Positions 34,774 through 43,046 of a stretch of 64,000 nucleotides of DNA are shown here, piece after piece (position 1 is the stretch's first letter; the number at the start of each line of letters is the position of its first letter). A program made the position numbers and the translations under genes. The stretch comes from Paradesertivirga sp036399495 (lineage in GTDB: Bacteria; Bacteroidota; Bacteroidia; Sphingobacteriales; Sphingobacteriaceae), in the NCBI GenBank assembly GCA_036399495.1, contig DASWMZ010000159.1, forward strand, positions 62,001 through 126,000, read 5' to 3'. The notes below the pieces were generated by a model. It did no database searches. It had not been told where the DNA came from and saw only the letters and a list, made by a program, of their open reading frames with translations.

Positions 34774-35493
34774 ATGATACGCTGCCTCGTAGTGGATGAT
34801 GAACCGCTGGCCCTTGATATCCTTACAGATTACATCGAAAAAGTTCCTTTTTTAAACCTGGTTGCTGCCACAACGAGTGCGTTCGATGCTTTGTCGATAG
34901 TGCAGAAGGGTGAAGCAGACCTGGTTTTTCTGGATGTTCAAATGCCCGAATTAACCGGTATTCAATTTCTTAAAATAATTGAGGGGAAGTGCAAAGTAAT
35001 ATTAACCACCGCCTATTCTCAATACGCACTTGATGGCTATGATCTCGACGTTGCAGATTATTTGCTCAAACCTATCGCATTCGATAGATTCTATAAATCG
35101 GTTACAAAAGTCCAAAACGTAATTCAGCACTCGGCCGCGCAAACTCCGGCGGTTAAGGTTTTCGACAACACAATCAATTCCTTTATTTTTGTAAAAACCG
35201 AACATCGTATCCAGAAAATTTATCTTGACGATATCTTATACATTGAAGGATTGAAGGACTATATCTCGATCTTCACAAAAGCCGAGCGAATCCTAACTCT
35301 TCAGCCCATGAAAAAGATGGAGGATAGTTTACCTTCAGGAAGATTTGCGAGAGTGCATAAATCTTACATTGTATCTGTTGATAAAATTGAAAGTATTGAA
35401 CGTAGCCGGATTTCTATTTGCGATAAAATCATCCCGATAGGAGACACTTACAGAGATAATTTTTTTAAGTTGATTGAGGATAAAAATATTTGA
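34774..35493 (+). CDS. LytTR-type response regulator
   Basis: A 239-residue DNA-binding regulator. The receiver domain (1 to about 120) has the acidic pair in VVDDEP, phosphoacceptor Asp54 in LVFLDVQMPE and the Lys in LLKPIAFDRF. The LytTR domain (about 140-235) contains ILYIEGLKDYISIF and RFARVHKSYIVSVDKI, which contact DNA. Its partner is normally a 7TMR or LytS-like histidine kinase of the His_kinase family, but none is encoded next to it, so it is an orphan here. Confidence 0.93.
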   Translation: MIRCLVVDDEPLALDILTDYIEKVPFLNLVAATTSAFDALSIVQKGEADLVFLDVQMPELTGIQFLKIIEGKCKVILTTAYSQYALDGYDLDVADYLLKPIAFDRFYKSVTKVQNVIQHSAAQTPAVKVFDNTINSFIFVKTEHRIQKIYLDDILYIEGLKDYISIFTKAERILTLQPMKKMEDSLPSGRFARVHKSYIVSVDKIESIERSRISICDKIIPIGDTYRDNFFKLIEDKNI

Positions 35494-35502
35494 GAATAGA
35501 GG

Positions 35503-36237
35503 CTAGCGCTCTAATTTTCCCCTGATTGCTAGCTCCGCTTCATCCAAAATTTGTTCATGCGATTTATCAGCTTGCTCAATCATTCCCAATACTGTACATG
35601 TTATCCCCTGCCCGAATTTCAACGGATAAGTACCATACTGTGTTAATTCCCAAGACCCTTGTATTGCAATAGGTACAACCAAAGCATTGGGTACTTTTTT
35701 TACAAGGGTAGCAACACCGCCTGCTAAAAAAGGCTTCATTCTTCCATCCCGGGTACGGGTACCTTCCGGAAAAATAACTGCTGACCAATTATTCTCCCTC
35801 ATTCTGCCAGCTAGTTTCAAAATTTCTGAAATTGCTTGCTTGGGATTTTTACGATCAATATTCGCACCACCTCCATGAAGTAGATTAAAAGAAATACTTG
35901 GAATACCTTTGGTTAACTCAATTTTAGAAATAAACTTAGCATGATATTTCCGAAGGTGCCAGATCAAAGGCGAGATATCGTACATACTTTGGTGATTGGC
36001 TACAAAAATGATAGACCGGTTTTGCGGAAGATTGTATTGATTAATAAACCTAACATTACAACCAACCGTGTAATAGGTACTTACCAGGAAAAAGTTCAGA
36101 ATATCAACAGAACGTTTATGCGCCGCATAGCCGCCAACTTTTAAACTTATCCATTGAATGGGATGAAAAACGAGTAGAAAAAAAAGAAAGGTAAGATACT
36201 GAAGCGGCGAAAATATATATCCTAAAAGTTTGCCCAT
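35503..36237 (-). CDS. plsC: 1-acyl-sn-glycerol-3-phosphate acyltransferase
   Basis: A 244-residue membrane-associated acyltransferase that makes phosphatidic acid. The HX4D motif is in VANHQSMYDI and the second block is FPEGTRTRDGRMKPF, binding the glycerol phosphate. The N terminus has a hydrophobic segment (about 8-28). Gene symbol by family; Bacteroidota often have several paralogs, and some attach acyl chains to other lipids. It converges with the LytTR gene at a gap of 9 bases, where a small TAGAG/CTCTA hairpin sits. Confidence 0.9.
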   Translation of the reverse strand: MGKLLGYIFSPLQYLTFLFFLLVFHPIQWISLKVGGYAAHKRSVDILNFFLVSTYYTVGCNVRFINQYNLPQNRSIIFVANHQSMYDISPLIWHLRKYHAKFISKIELTKGIPSISFNLLHGGGANIDRKNPKQAISEILKLAGRMRENNWSAVIFPEGTRTRDGRMKPFLAGGVATLVKKVPNALVVPIAIQGSWELTQYGTYPLKFGQGITCTVLGMIEQADKSHEQILDEAELAIRGKLER

Positions 36238-36267
36238 GCAATTGGTTTGGTGTGCAAATCTAACAGC

Positions 36268-36828
36268 TTAAAGCTTATTTTCCATAATCAAAAGCTTCAC
36301 TCTTAAAATCGCTGCCACGCTCAATGAATCAGTAACCTGACCTGAGACCACCATTTGATAAGCTTCTTCAAATGGCAATTTTTTTACTTGTAACTCTTCA
36401 GTTTCTTCCGGCTCAGCTTCGCCTTGACTGAGACCCCGAGCCAGGAAAACATATCCAAATTCATCACATACAGAGTTTGATAAGTGAAAAGGCATGAGTT
36501 CTGTCCATTCGGTAGCTACTAATCCAGTTTCTTCTGCAAGTTCCCTTTTCGCAGTGTCTAAAGGATCGGTTCCAACCGGACATCCACCCTCAGGAATCTC
36601 CCAGCTATATTTATTTAATGTATAACGAAATTGGCCGACCAGCCAGGTATTCATATTATCGTCCAGAGGTAAAATACCGATGCCTAGATTTTTGAAATGT
36701 ACTTTTCCGTAGATGCCCTGGCCGCCCGACGGATTAATGACCTGATACTCTGTTACATTTATCCAGGGATTATCATATACCTCCTTAGCTGATAAAGTTT
36801 GCCAGGGATTGTGGTTTTCGTCGATCAT
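36268..36828 (-). CDS. Nudix hydrolase, ADP-ribose pyrophosphatase-like
   Basis: A 186-residue Nudix protein. The box reads GGCPVGTDPLDTAKRELAEE followed by TGL. It matches Gx5Ex7REUxEExGU except that the first glutamate is Thr, while the metal-binding REL.EE is intact. FRYTLNKYSWEIPEGG before the box is typical of ADP-ribose and sugar-nucleotide pyrophosphatases. The substrate is inferred, not shown. It starts 91 bases after the terminator hairpin that follows metK. Confidence 0.88.
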   Translation of the reverse strand: MIDENHNPWQTLSAKEVYDNPWINVTEYQVINPSGGQGIYGKVHFKNLGIGILPLDDNMNTWLVGQFRYTLNKYSWEIPEGGCPVGTDPLDTAKRELAEETGLVATEWTELMPFHLSNSVCDEFGYVFLARGLSQGEAEPEETEELQVKKLPFEEAYQMVVSGQVTDSLSVAAILRVKLLIMENKL

Positions 36829-36914
36829 ATTATGAATTTAAGTTTAAAGTCGTCGGATGATCCTATCATAATTTGTTAGATTCATTTGATGAAATTGACC
36901 ATATAGCAACTAAA

Positions 36915-36945
36915 CAAAAAAACCTCCTGTTATACAAGAGGTTTA
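36915..36945 (-). terminator. intrinsic terminator of metK
   Basis: AAACCTC (36920-36926) pairs with GAGGTTT (36938-36944), and on the minus strand a run of seven T overlaps the stem base. It lies about 20 bases after the metK stop. Confidence 0.8.
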
Positions 36946-36964
36946 AATATAAGTTAAAGAAACC

Positions 36965-38218
36965 TTAAATGTTAAAAGCAGCTTTTACTTTATCTGCATA
37001 ATCCAACTTCTCCCAGGTAAAAAGCTCAACCTCTACATTTTTCGTTTCACCATTGGCTCCTATAAACTGCTTTTGAACAACTTCAGATGTTCTTCCCATG
37101 TGGCCATACGCAGCAGTTTCTGCATACATTGGATTGCGAAGTTTTAATCTTGTTTCTATCCCGTAAGGAGTCATATCAAATATTTCTCCAACTTTAATAG
37201 CTATTTCACCATCATTTAAGCCAACTTTTGAGGTGCCATAAGTGTTCACGTAAATACCCATCGGATCTTTAACACCAATGGCGTAAGATACCTGAACCAA
37301 GATCTCGTCGCAAACTCCGGCAGCAACAAGATTTTTTGCAATGTGGCGAGTAGCATACGCTGCCGAACGATCTACCTTTGATGGATCTTTACCCGAAAAG
37401 GCACCACCGCCATGGCCGCCTTTGCCGCCATAAGTATCAACTATAATCTTACGTCCTGTTAAGCCGGTATCACCATGAGGCCCACCGATTACAAATTTCC
37501 CGGTAGGATTAATGTGATATTTAATGTCGCTGTTAAATAAAGCTTGTAATTCAGGTTTTAACTGAGCCTTAACACGCGGGATCAAAATATTAATAATGTC
37601 AGCACTTATTTTTTCCTGCATCGCCTTTTCTTCAGCAAAGTCGTCGTGCTGTGTAGAAACAACTATCGCATCAATGCGAACAGGTTTATGATCATCGCTG
37701 TATTCAATAGTAACCTGCGATTTGGCGTCGGGACGCAAATAAGATATTTCAGAATTTTCTCTGCGCAATGCAGCAAGTTCAATTAAAATTTTATGCGCTA
37801 AATCTAATGCCAAAGGCATGTAATTTGACGTTTCGCTTGTAGCATAACCAAACATCATCCCCTGATCTCCAGCACCTTGCTCTTGCCTTTCTAACCGATC
37901 TACACCCTGATTAATATCAGCAGATTGCTCGTGAATAGCCGATATAATTCCGCAAGAACTGGCTTCAAACATGTATTCAGCTTTGGTATATCCTATCTTA
38001 GAAATTACATCTCTTGCAATTTTTTGAACATCTAAATAGGTGTTTGATTTAACCTCTCCTGCTAAAACAACTAAGCCGGTGGTGACAAGTGTTTCGCAGG
38101 CAACTTTAGAATCAGCATCCCAGGCTAAAAAGTTATCAATTAAAGCGTCCGAAATTTGATCTGCTACTTTATCAGGATGTCCTTCAGATACAGATTCAGA
38201 AGTAAATAAATAGGGCAT
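36965..38218 (-). CDS. metK: S-adenosylmethionine synthetase
   Basis: A 417-residue enzyme making S-adenosylmethionine from methionine and ATP. GHPDKVADQISDA near the N terminus holds the methionine/ATP site. GDQGMMFGYA, GGPHGDTGLTGRK and GAFSGKDPSKVDRS (P-loop-like) are all intact. Its product should be the ligand of the riboswitch at 4.8 kb. The 5' leader contains a 7-bp hairpin (38267-38289) but nothing like a SAM riboswitch. Confidence 0.97.
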   Translation of the reverse strand: MPYLFTSESVSEGHPDKVADQISDALIDNFLAWDADSKVACETLVTTGLVVLAGEVKSNTYLDVQKIARDVISKIGYTKAEYMFEASSCGIISAIHEQSADINQGVDRLERQEQGAGDQGMMFGYATSETSNYMPLALDLAHKILIELAALRRENSEISYLRPDAKSQVTIEYSDDHKPVRIDAIVVSTQHDDFAEEKAMQEKISADIINILIPRVKAQLKPELQALFNSDIKYHINPTGKFVIGGPHGDTGLTGRKIIVDTYGGKGGHGGGAFSGKDPSKVDRSAAYATRHIAKNLVAAGVCDEILVQVSYAIGVKDPMGIYVNTYGTSKVGLNDGEIAIKVGEIFDMTPYGIETRLKLRNPMYAETAAYGHMGRTSEVVQKQFIGANGETKNVEVELFTWEKLDYADKVKAAFNI

Positions 38219-38407
38219 ATTTAAAATTTAGAATTAACAAATAGGATTGATGGAATATATGGATAACACATTAGCAATTTTTTAATGTGGTTGCAATCCA
38301 GCCGCCAAAGCAGCAAAGCAAATCATTCCACTAACCGGGGCGAAAGTACAATTATTTTTATATTAAGGAAAATAAAGAGGTATTTTGGCCCTTTATACTT
38401 TCATTTG

Positions 38408-39277
38408 AAAAAGAGCATTTTATTTATCATTAATCCCATTTCAGGAGGTAAAAAAAAAGCGGGTTTTCCTGATCTTGCTAAAGCTCACTTAAATTCGGAT
38501 TTATTTGATTTCGACTTTGTATATACCGAATGGCCGACACATGCTAATGACCTGGCTGTTGAAGCTGTTCAAAACGGGAAAGACATCGTAGTAGCGGTGG
38601 GTGGCGACGGAACGATTAATGAAATTGCTTCGGTGCTGGAAGGTACAAATGTGATTATGGGAATCATCCCTTTCGGTTCAGGAAATGGCTTGGCAAGATC
38701 ATTGAAAATTTCGTTAAATAATATAAAAGCACTTAAAACCCTCAATAATATACATCACAAAAAAATTGATTCAGCAATTTTAAACGGCCGGAAGTTTTTT
38801 AATATGGCGGGGATAGGCTTTGATGCACTTATCAGTTCAAAATTCTCACAATTAAAAAGTAGAGGTTTGCAGGGATACATTCGGACGGCACTTATTGAAG
38901 TTAGTTCTTATATTCCAGATAATTATAGCCTGATTATAGATGGAATTGAATACCAGCGTGAAGCATTTATGATTAGTATCGCTAATTCTTGTCAATATGG
39001 AAACAATGCATATATATCTCCTGACGCCCTTTTAGACGATGGATTACTCGACATCTGCATTATTAAGCCTTTTCCATTAGTTCAATTACCAGTATTAGGA
39101 TATCATCTCTTCAACAAATCTTTACACACATCAGAATATGTAGAGATAATAAAGGGAAAGGATATTCGTATTATCAGGCACAATGAAGGTGTCGTTCACT
39201 TAGATGGGGAGCCGCTGGAGATGAGCAAAGAACTGCGTGTTTCTGTCAAACCCTTATCGCTATCCGTATTAAATTAA
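38408..39277 (+). CDS. diacylglycerol kinase family lipid kinase
   Basis: A 290-residue kinase of the YegS/DagK fold. The first strand is KKSILFIINPISGGKKK, and the nucleotide motif is AVGGDGTINEIA, followed by PFGSGNGLARSL. It phosphorylates a lipid or sphingoid alcohol; the exact substrate is unknown. I place the start at TTG 38408, where the family N terminus begins. An ATG at 38285 is in frame but adds 41 residues of non-conserved, intergenic-looking sequence. The SUI1-like gene follows 2 bases later. Confidence 0.85.
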   Translation, partial: KKSILFIINPISGGKKKAGFPDLAKAHLNSDLFDFDFVYTEWPTHANDLAVEAVQNGKDIVVAVGGDGTINEIASVLEGTNVIMGIIPFGSGNGLARSLKISLNNIKALKTLNNIHHKKIDSAILNGRKFFNMAGIGFDALISSKFSQLKSRGLQGYIRTALIEVSSYIPDNYSLIIDGIEYQREAFMISIANSCQYGNNAYISPDALLDDGLLDICIIKPFPLVQLPVLGYHLFNKSLHTSEYVEIIKGKDIRIIRHNEGVVHLDGEPLEMSKELRVSVKPLSLSVLN

Positions 39278-39279
39278 TC

Positions 39280-39624
39280 ATGTCGAAAAAGAATAAAGAC
39301 GTAGCCGGAGTAGTTTATTCTACAGACCCCGACTTTCAGTATCAGTACAACCAGGACAGCGAGCAAGAAACCTTGTTACCAGCTAAACAAGATTTAAGAG
39401 TTCAATTAGATAAAAAACAAAGAGGAGGTAAAGCAGTTACCTTAATTACGGGTTTTATAGGCACAGATACAGACCTCGAAATTTTAGGTAAAAAACTAAA
39501 GCAAAAGTGCGGATCGGGCGGATCTGCAAAAAATGGGGAAATATTAGTGCAAGGCGACTTTCGGGACAAAATCGTTGAAATGTTAAAAAATGATGGATTT
39601 AAGGTTAAGAAATCCGGCGGCTAG
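39280..39624 (+). CDS. SUI1/YciH family translation factor
   Basis: A 114-residue homolog of eukaryotic eIF1 and E. coli YciH. The SUI1 domain (about 38-112) contains KKQRGGKAVTLITGF, LGKKLKQKCGSGGSAK, and GEILVQGDFRDKIVEML. It likely checks start-codon selection on the small ribosomal subunit, though the bacterial role is only partly known. An N-terminal extension of about 35 polar residues is family-typical in this phylum. Confidence 0.92.
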   Translation: MSKKNKDVAGVVYSTDPDFQYQYNQDSEQETLLPAKQDLRVQLDKKQRGGKAVTLITGFIGTDTDLEILGKKLKQKCGSGGSAKNGEILVQGDFRDKIVEMLKNDGFKVKKSGG

Positions 39625-39873
39625 ATGAAATAACTCAAGAATAGTCTACTTTTCTAATAGATTATTTGCATATGAAAGAAAAAATAGTTTTCATTGTAAA
39701 ACATTTTTTTTCAATGGCTAGTTATAAGTCCGTTACCCAGCAAGTTTATTGAGTAATGGAAATGTCATCAACTGCTAACACTATTTCGGGAAACTTCGGT
39801 TACCCTACATTAAAGTAAACAATCATAATATTATATAATCTAAACTAAATTTAAACTAAATTTTAAGGAAAAA
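39625..39873 (+). promoter_or_regulatory. 249-base leader/promoter region of the exbB cluster, with UUCG-loop hairpin
   Basis: AT-rich region before exbB. The only structured element I see is GGGAAAC-TTCG-GTTACCC (39788-39805). It is a 7-bp stem with one mismatch closed by a C(UUCG)G tetraloop, the very stable type. It lies 68 bases before the exbB ATG and has no following T run, so it is more likely an mRNA-stability or regulatory element than a terminator. Direct repeats CTAAACTAAA/TTTAAACTAAATTT lie just before the ATG. Confidence 0.35.
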
Positions 39874-40713
39874 ATGGCAACTGCACCAAAAGCAACAACA
39901 ACAGCGAAGAAAGAGGGAACAGGTTCAAATATCTTTGCAAGCTTGACCATAGTAATCTGCATACTTATTGGTTTTTTATTATGGAAATTTGTAATGGGTA
40001 ACCCTTCAAATTTTGTAGGCGGAGCAGACCCTGATCTACATACAACCCAGCCTTTACAAGGAAACTATTTTGGTATGGTTTATAAAGGTGGATTTATCGT
40101 GCCAATCTTAATGGGGATGTTTTTAATGGTAATTGTATTTTCAATTGAGCGTTTCATTGTTATTAACAAAGCTGCCGGCAACGGTAGTGTTGATGTTTTT
40201 GTAAGAAAAGTTCAAAGCTTTTTAAGTGCCGGAAATATTGAGGCTGCGATGGCTGAATGCGACAAACAAAAAGGTTCTGTTGCTAACGTGATTAAATCTG
40301 GTTTGAAAAAGTACCGCGAAGTTGAAGCTGACGGAAAATTAAACACAGAACAGGCAGCCTTAGCTATTCAAAAAGATATTGAAGAAGCAACTTCTTTAGA
40401 GATGCCAATGCTTGAGCAAAACCTTACCGTTATTGCAACATTAGTATCAATTGGAACACTTGCGGGTCTATTAGGGACGGTAACAGGTATGATCAAAGCT
40501 TTCGCCGGATTAGCTCAAGCAGGTAGCCCGGATTCGTCAGCTCTTGCAAATGGTATTTCTGAAGCACTTATTAACACCGCAACTGGAATTGGTACTTCAG
40601 CCCTTGCGATTATCATGTACAACATCTTTACTTCAAAAATTGATAAGCTTACTTATTCAATTGACGAAGCTGGGTTCTCTATCGTACAGACTTACGCAAG
40701 TACTCATAAATAA
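39874..40713 (+). CDS. exbB: MotA/TolQ/ExbB proton channel family protein
   Basis: A 279-residue inner membrane protein that forms the pentameric proton channel powering TonB. Three main hydrophobic segments: near residue 25-45, about 75-95, and a hairpin at about 185-245 (ATLVSIGTLAGLLGTVTGMI and INTATGIGTSALAII). The gating motif GLLGTVxGM is intact. An N-terminal extra segment is common in Bacteroidota. It is the first gene of a seven-gene cluster with two exbD, tonB, a small membrane protein, a PstS-like and a TPR gene. Confidence 0.94.
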   Translation: MATAPKATTTAKKEGTGSNIFASLTIVICILIGFLLWKFVMGNPSNFVGGADPDLHTTQPLQGNYFGMVYKGGFIVPILMGMFLMVIVFSIERFIVINKAAGNGSVDVFVRKVQSFLSAGNIEAAMAECDKQKGSVANVIKSGLKKYREVEADGKLNTEQAALAIQKDIEEATSLEMPMLEQNLTVIATLVSIGTLAGLLGTVTGMIKAFAGLAQAGSPDSSALANGISEALINTATGIGTSALAIIMYNIFTSKIDKLTYSIDEAGFSIVQTYASTHK

Positions 40714-40727
40714 TTCTTTTAGAAATT

Positions 40728-40758
40728 TTATACCGGGCTTATGGAAAGTCCGGTATAA
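40728..40758 (+). terminator. hairpin between exbB and the first exbD
   Basis: TTATACCGG (40728-40736) pairs perfectly with CCGGTATAA (40750-40758). Only three T follow, so termination would be partial. It could lower downstream expression or protect the 3' end of exbB mRNA, giving more ExbB than ExbD. Confidence 0.45.
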
Positions 40759-40793
40759 TTTCATCTAATAATTAAACTACTTAAAATTTAGCG

Positions 40794-41417
40794 ATGCCAA
40801 GAATAAAAGTACCCAGAAAGAGTACGGCTATTGATATGACGGCTATGTGTGATGTAGCCTTTTTGTTGTTAACATTCTTTATCTTAACAGCCACGGCACG
40901 TCAACAAGAGCCTCTTGCCGTAGATACTCCGTCGTCAACTACACAGATAAAACAACCAACGGAAGATATTGCTACACTCACAATAGGTGGTAAAGGCAAG
41001 GTGTTCTTTGGAGTTGTAGGGCCAAAAGTACGTCAAAGCACTTTGGATAAAATGAGTGAACGTTATGCGCTTCCATTCACTCCAAACGAAAAAAACCGGT
41101 TTGCCCTAATTGAAAGTTTTGGAGTGCCGGTAGGAAATCTTAAACAGATAATTAAAATGGACGGTGCCGACCGTAATAAGGAAGGTCTTCAACCAGGAAT
41201 TCCGGTTGATTCAATTGGTGGTCAGGCTTCTGAATTACATTGGTGGATTTATAATGCTCGTATTGCAACAAAAGAACTTAATGGCACTGAACTTCGGTTT
41301 AGTATCAAAGGAGATTCTAAAGAAGAATATCCAACCGTCAAAAAAATAATAGACATCCTTCAAAAGCAGGAAGTCAACAAGTTTAGTTTAATTACTGCGC
41401 TTGAAGGAAAAGATTAA
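40794..41417 (+). CDS. ExbD/TolR family protein (first copy, long)
   Basis: A 207-residue single-pass inner membrane protein. The membrane segment carries the proton-carrying aspartate in AIDMTAMCDVAFLLLTFFIL (about 12-31). The periplasmic part is longer than the usual 110-120 residues, with an insertion at about 70-140 before the TolR-type dimer domain that ends with KKIIDILQKQEVNKFSLIT. It should pair with ExbB and with the second ExbD. Confidence 0.92.
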   Translation: MPRIKVPRKSTAIDMTAMCDVAFLLLTFFILTATARQQEPLAVDTPSSTTQIKQPTEDIATLTIGGKGKVFFGVVGPKVRQSTLDKMSERYALPFTPNEKNRFALIESFGVPVGNLKQIIKMDGADRNKEGLQPGIPVDSIGGQASELHWWIYNARIATKELNGTELRFSIKGDSKEEYPTVKKIIDILQKQEVNKFSLITALEGKD

Positions 41418-41435
41418 AATTTAAAATATTAGGAA

Positions 41436-41969
41436 ATGGCAGAATTAGATACCTCCGGCGGGGGTGGTAAGGGCGGGAAGGTTAGAAGTAAAAAAGCATC
41501 GACCAGAGTTGATTTAACTGCAATGGTTGACCTTGCCTTTTTACTGATTACATTCTTCATGCTTACAACTTCCCTGAATAAACCTCAGGCAATGGACATG
41601 GTGATGCCTGATAAAGATGAAAAGCTAGATGAGAAGCTTGAAATTGCAGATGATCGTACCATGACCATTTTATTGGGCAGCAAAGACAAAATTGAATGGT
41701 ATATGGGAACCGTTGATAATCCGACTACACCGACCGTTGCAGATTATGGAAAGAATGGAATCCGTAAAACCTTATTAGATAAGATGAAATCGGTAAAAGC
41801 CACGACGGGTAAAGGCCTATTTGTAATCATTAAGCCCAGCGTTAAGTCGAATTACAAAAATGTAGTGGATATTTTTGATGAAATGAATATTGTAAACGTG
41901 GAACAACGTGCGCTTGCGGACATAACTCCAGATGAAGTTTCATTGTTGCAACGTGACGGTATTTATTAA
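41436..41969 (+). CDS. ExbD/TolR family protein (second copy)
   Basis: A 177-residue homolog of the preceding gene. A glycine-rich N terminus (TSGGGGKGGKVRSKK) precedes the membrane segment with proton-carrying Asp in VDLTAMVDLAFLLITFFML. The periplasmic domain ends SNYKNVVDIFDEMNIVNVEQ. Two different ExbD proteins suggest a heterodimer in the channel, as is common in Bacteroidota. Confidence 0.93.
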   Translation: MAELDTSGGGGKGGKVRSKKASTRVDLTAMVDLAFLLITFFMLTTSLNKPQAMDMVMPDKDEKLDEKLEIADDRTMTILLGSKDKIEWYMGTVDNPTTPTVADYGKNGIRKTLLDKMKSVKATTGKGLFVIIKPSVKSNYKNVVDIFDEMNIVNVEQRALADITPDEVSLLQRDGIY

Positions 41970-41998
41970 TATACACGGTTTAAACGTTAAAAGAAAAA

Positions 41999-42823
41999 AT
42001 GGGAAAATTAGATATTTTTAATCCTGCATGGCTTGATGTTGTATTCGCAGGGCGTAATCAGGCTTACGGCGCCTATCAATTACGAAAATCGAATTCAAAT
42101 ACTACAACACGTGCCCTTTTAATTGGAAGTGCTATTTTTATATTGGCTGTAAGTTCACCTTTATTAGCTAAATATATAAAAGGTATTAATCCCGAGGATG
42201 AAGTTAAGGAAGTAGAAACGGAGATCATCTTAGCAACTCCTCCTCCAATAGATCCAAACACTCCTCCTCCTCCACCTCAGGTTGAACCTCCAAAACCTAA
42301 AACCAGCCAGGTTAAATTTCCACCGCCAGTGGTAGTTCCAAAAGAGCAGGTTAGAGATGAAGAGCCACCAACGGTTGAAGATTTAAAGGTTGCAGATCCC
42401 GGGCAAAAAACTATAGAAGGTGATCCAACTCAGGAAGTACGTATTGATGAACCCGTTGGTGAAGCACCTGTAGGAGCTAAGGTAACCGAAGATAATGGCG
42501 TGTATAACATTGCTAGCGTTGAAGTAATGCCTGAATATCCTGGTGGTATAGCAAAATTCTACTCTTGGGTAGGAAAAAATTATGTCTATCCTCCTGCGGC
42601 ACAGGAGTCAGGCGTATCCGGAAGAGTAACAGTATCTTTTGTAGTCGAAAAAGACGGTTCATTAACAGATATTAAAGTGCTTAAAGATTTGGGATTGGGA
42701 ACGGGTGATGCTGCTATCAAATTGTTAAAAAGATCAGCCCAGTGGAAACCTGGCATTCAGAACGGAAGGCCTGTACGGGTTCAATATACTTTACCTATAT
42801 CCCTGAATTTAGAAGCACAGTAA
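41999..42823 (+). CDS. tonB: energy transducer TonB
   Basis: A 274-residue TonB that carries proton-motive energy to outer membrane receptors. It has a cytoplasmic N terminus with FAGRNQAYGAYQLRKSN (Bacteroidota type), one membrane segment (about 40-58), a proline-rich span (PPPIDPNTPPPPPQVEPPKP) and a C-terminal TonB domain with EYPGGIAKFYSWVGKN, YPPAAQESGVSGRVTVSF and RPVRVQYTLPISL. The receptor at the left edge is one of its likely clients. Confidence 0.95.
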   Translation: MGKLDIFNPAWLDVVFAGRNQAYGAYQLRKSNSNTTTRALLIGSAIFILAVSSPLLAKYIKGINPEDEVKEVETEIILATPPPIDPNTPPPPPQVEPPKPKTSQVKFPPPVVVPKEQVRDEEPPTVEDLKVADPGQKTIEGDPTQEVRIDEPVGEAPVGAKVTEDNGVYNIASVEVMPEYPGGIAKFYSWVGKNYVYPPAAQESGVSGRVTVSFVVEKDGSLTDIKVLKDLGLGTGDAAIKLLKRSAQWKPGIQNGRPVRVQYTLPISLNLEAQ

Positions 42824-42826
42824 AGT

Positions 42827-43045
42827 ATGCCTTATAAAAATAAAGAACAGAAATCGCCCCAAAAGCGATTTTTGTTCATTTTTGGACTATTGATATTTGT
42901 TTGTTATTTAACTCTTGGGGTAGGCTTAATCGTTTATAAGAATATTTTCCCACAAATTGAAAACCCTTACCGTTGGATATTTGCTGTTCTTTTAATTGTG
43001 TACGCTGCTTTTCGGTTTATCAGATTACTGCAAACAAGAGATTAA
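42827..43045 (+). CDS. small two-helix membrane protein in the TonB cluster
   Basis: A 72-residue protein with a basic N terminus (KNKEQKSPQKR) and two hydrophobic segments at about 15-36 and 47-65, joined by a short periplasmic loop. I do not recognise a family. It lies 3 bases after tonB and 1 base before the PstS-like gene, so it is clearly in the operon. It could be a small accessory of the ExbBD/TonB complex, but this is only inferred from position. Confidence 0.75.
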   Translation: MPYKNKEQKSPQKRFLFIFGLLIFVCYLTLGVGLIVYKNIFPQIENPYRWIFAVLLIVYAAFRFIRLLQTRD

Positions 43046-43046
43046 T

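Noticed and set aside
38267..38289. Hairpin CACATTA/TAATGTG in the metK leader as a SAM riboswitch
   Set aside because: No S-box core (no GGATTAGACCC- or AGCAACCT-like blocks) and no resemblance to other SAM aptamers that I know; it is only a small hairpin.
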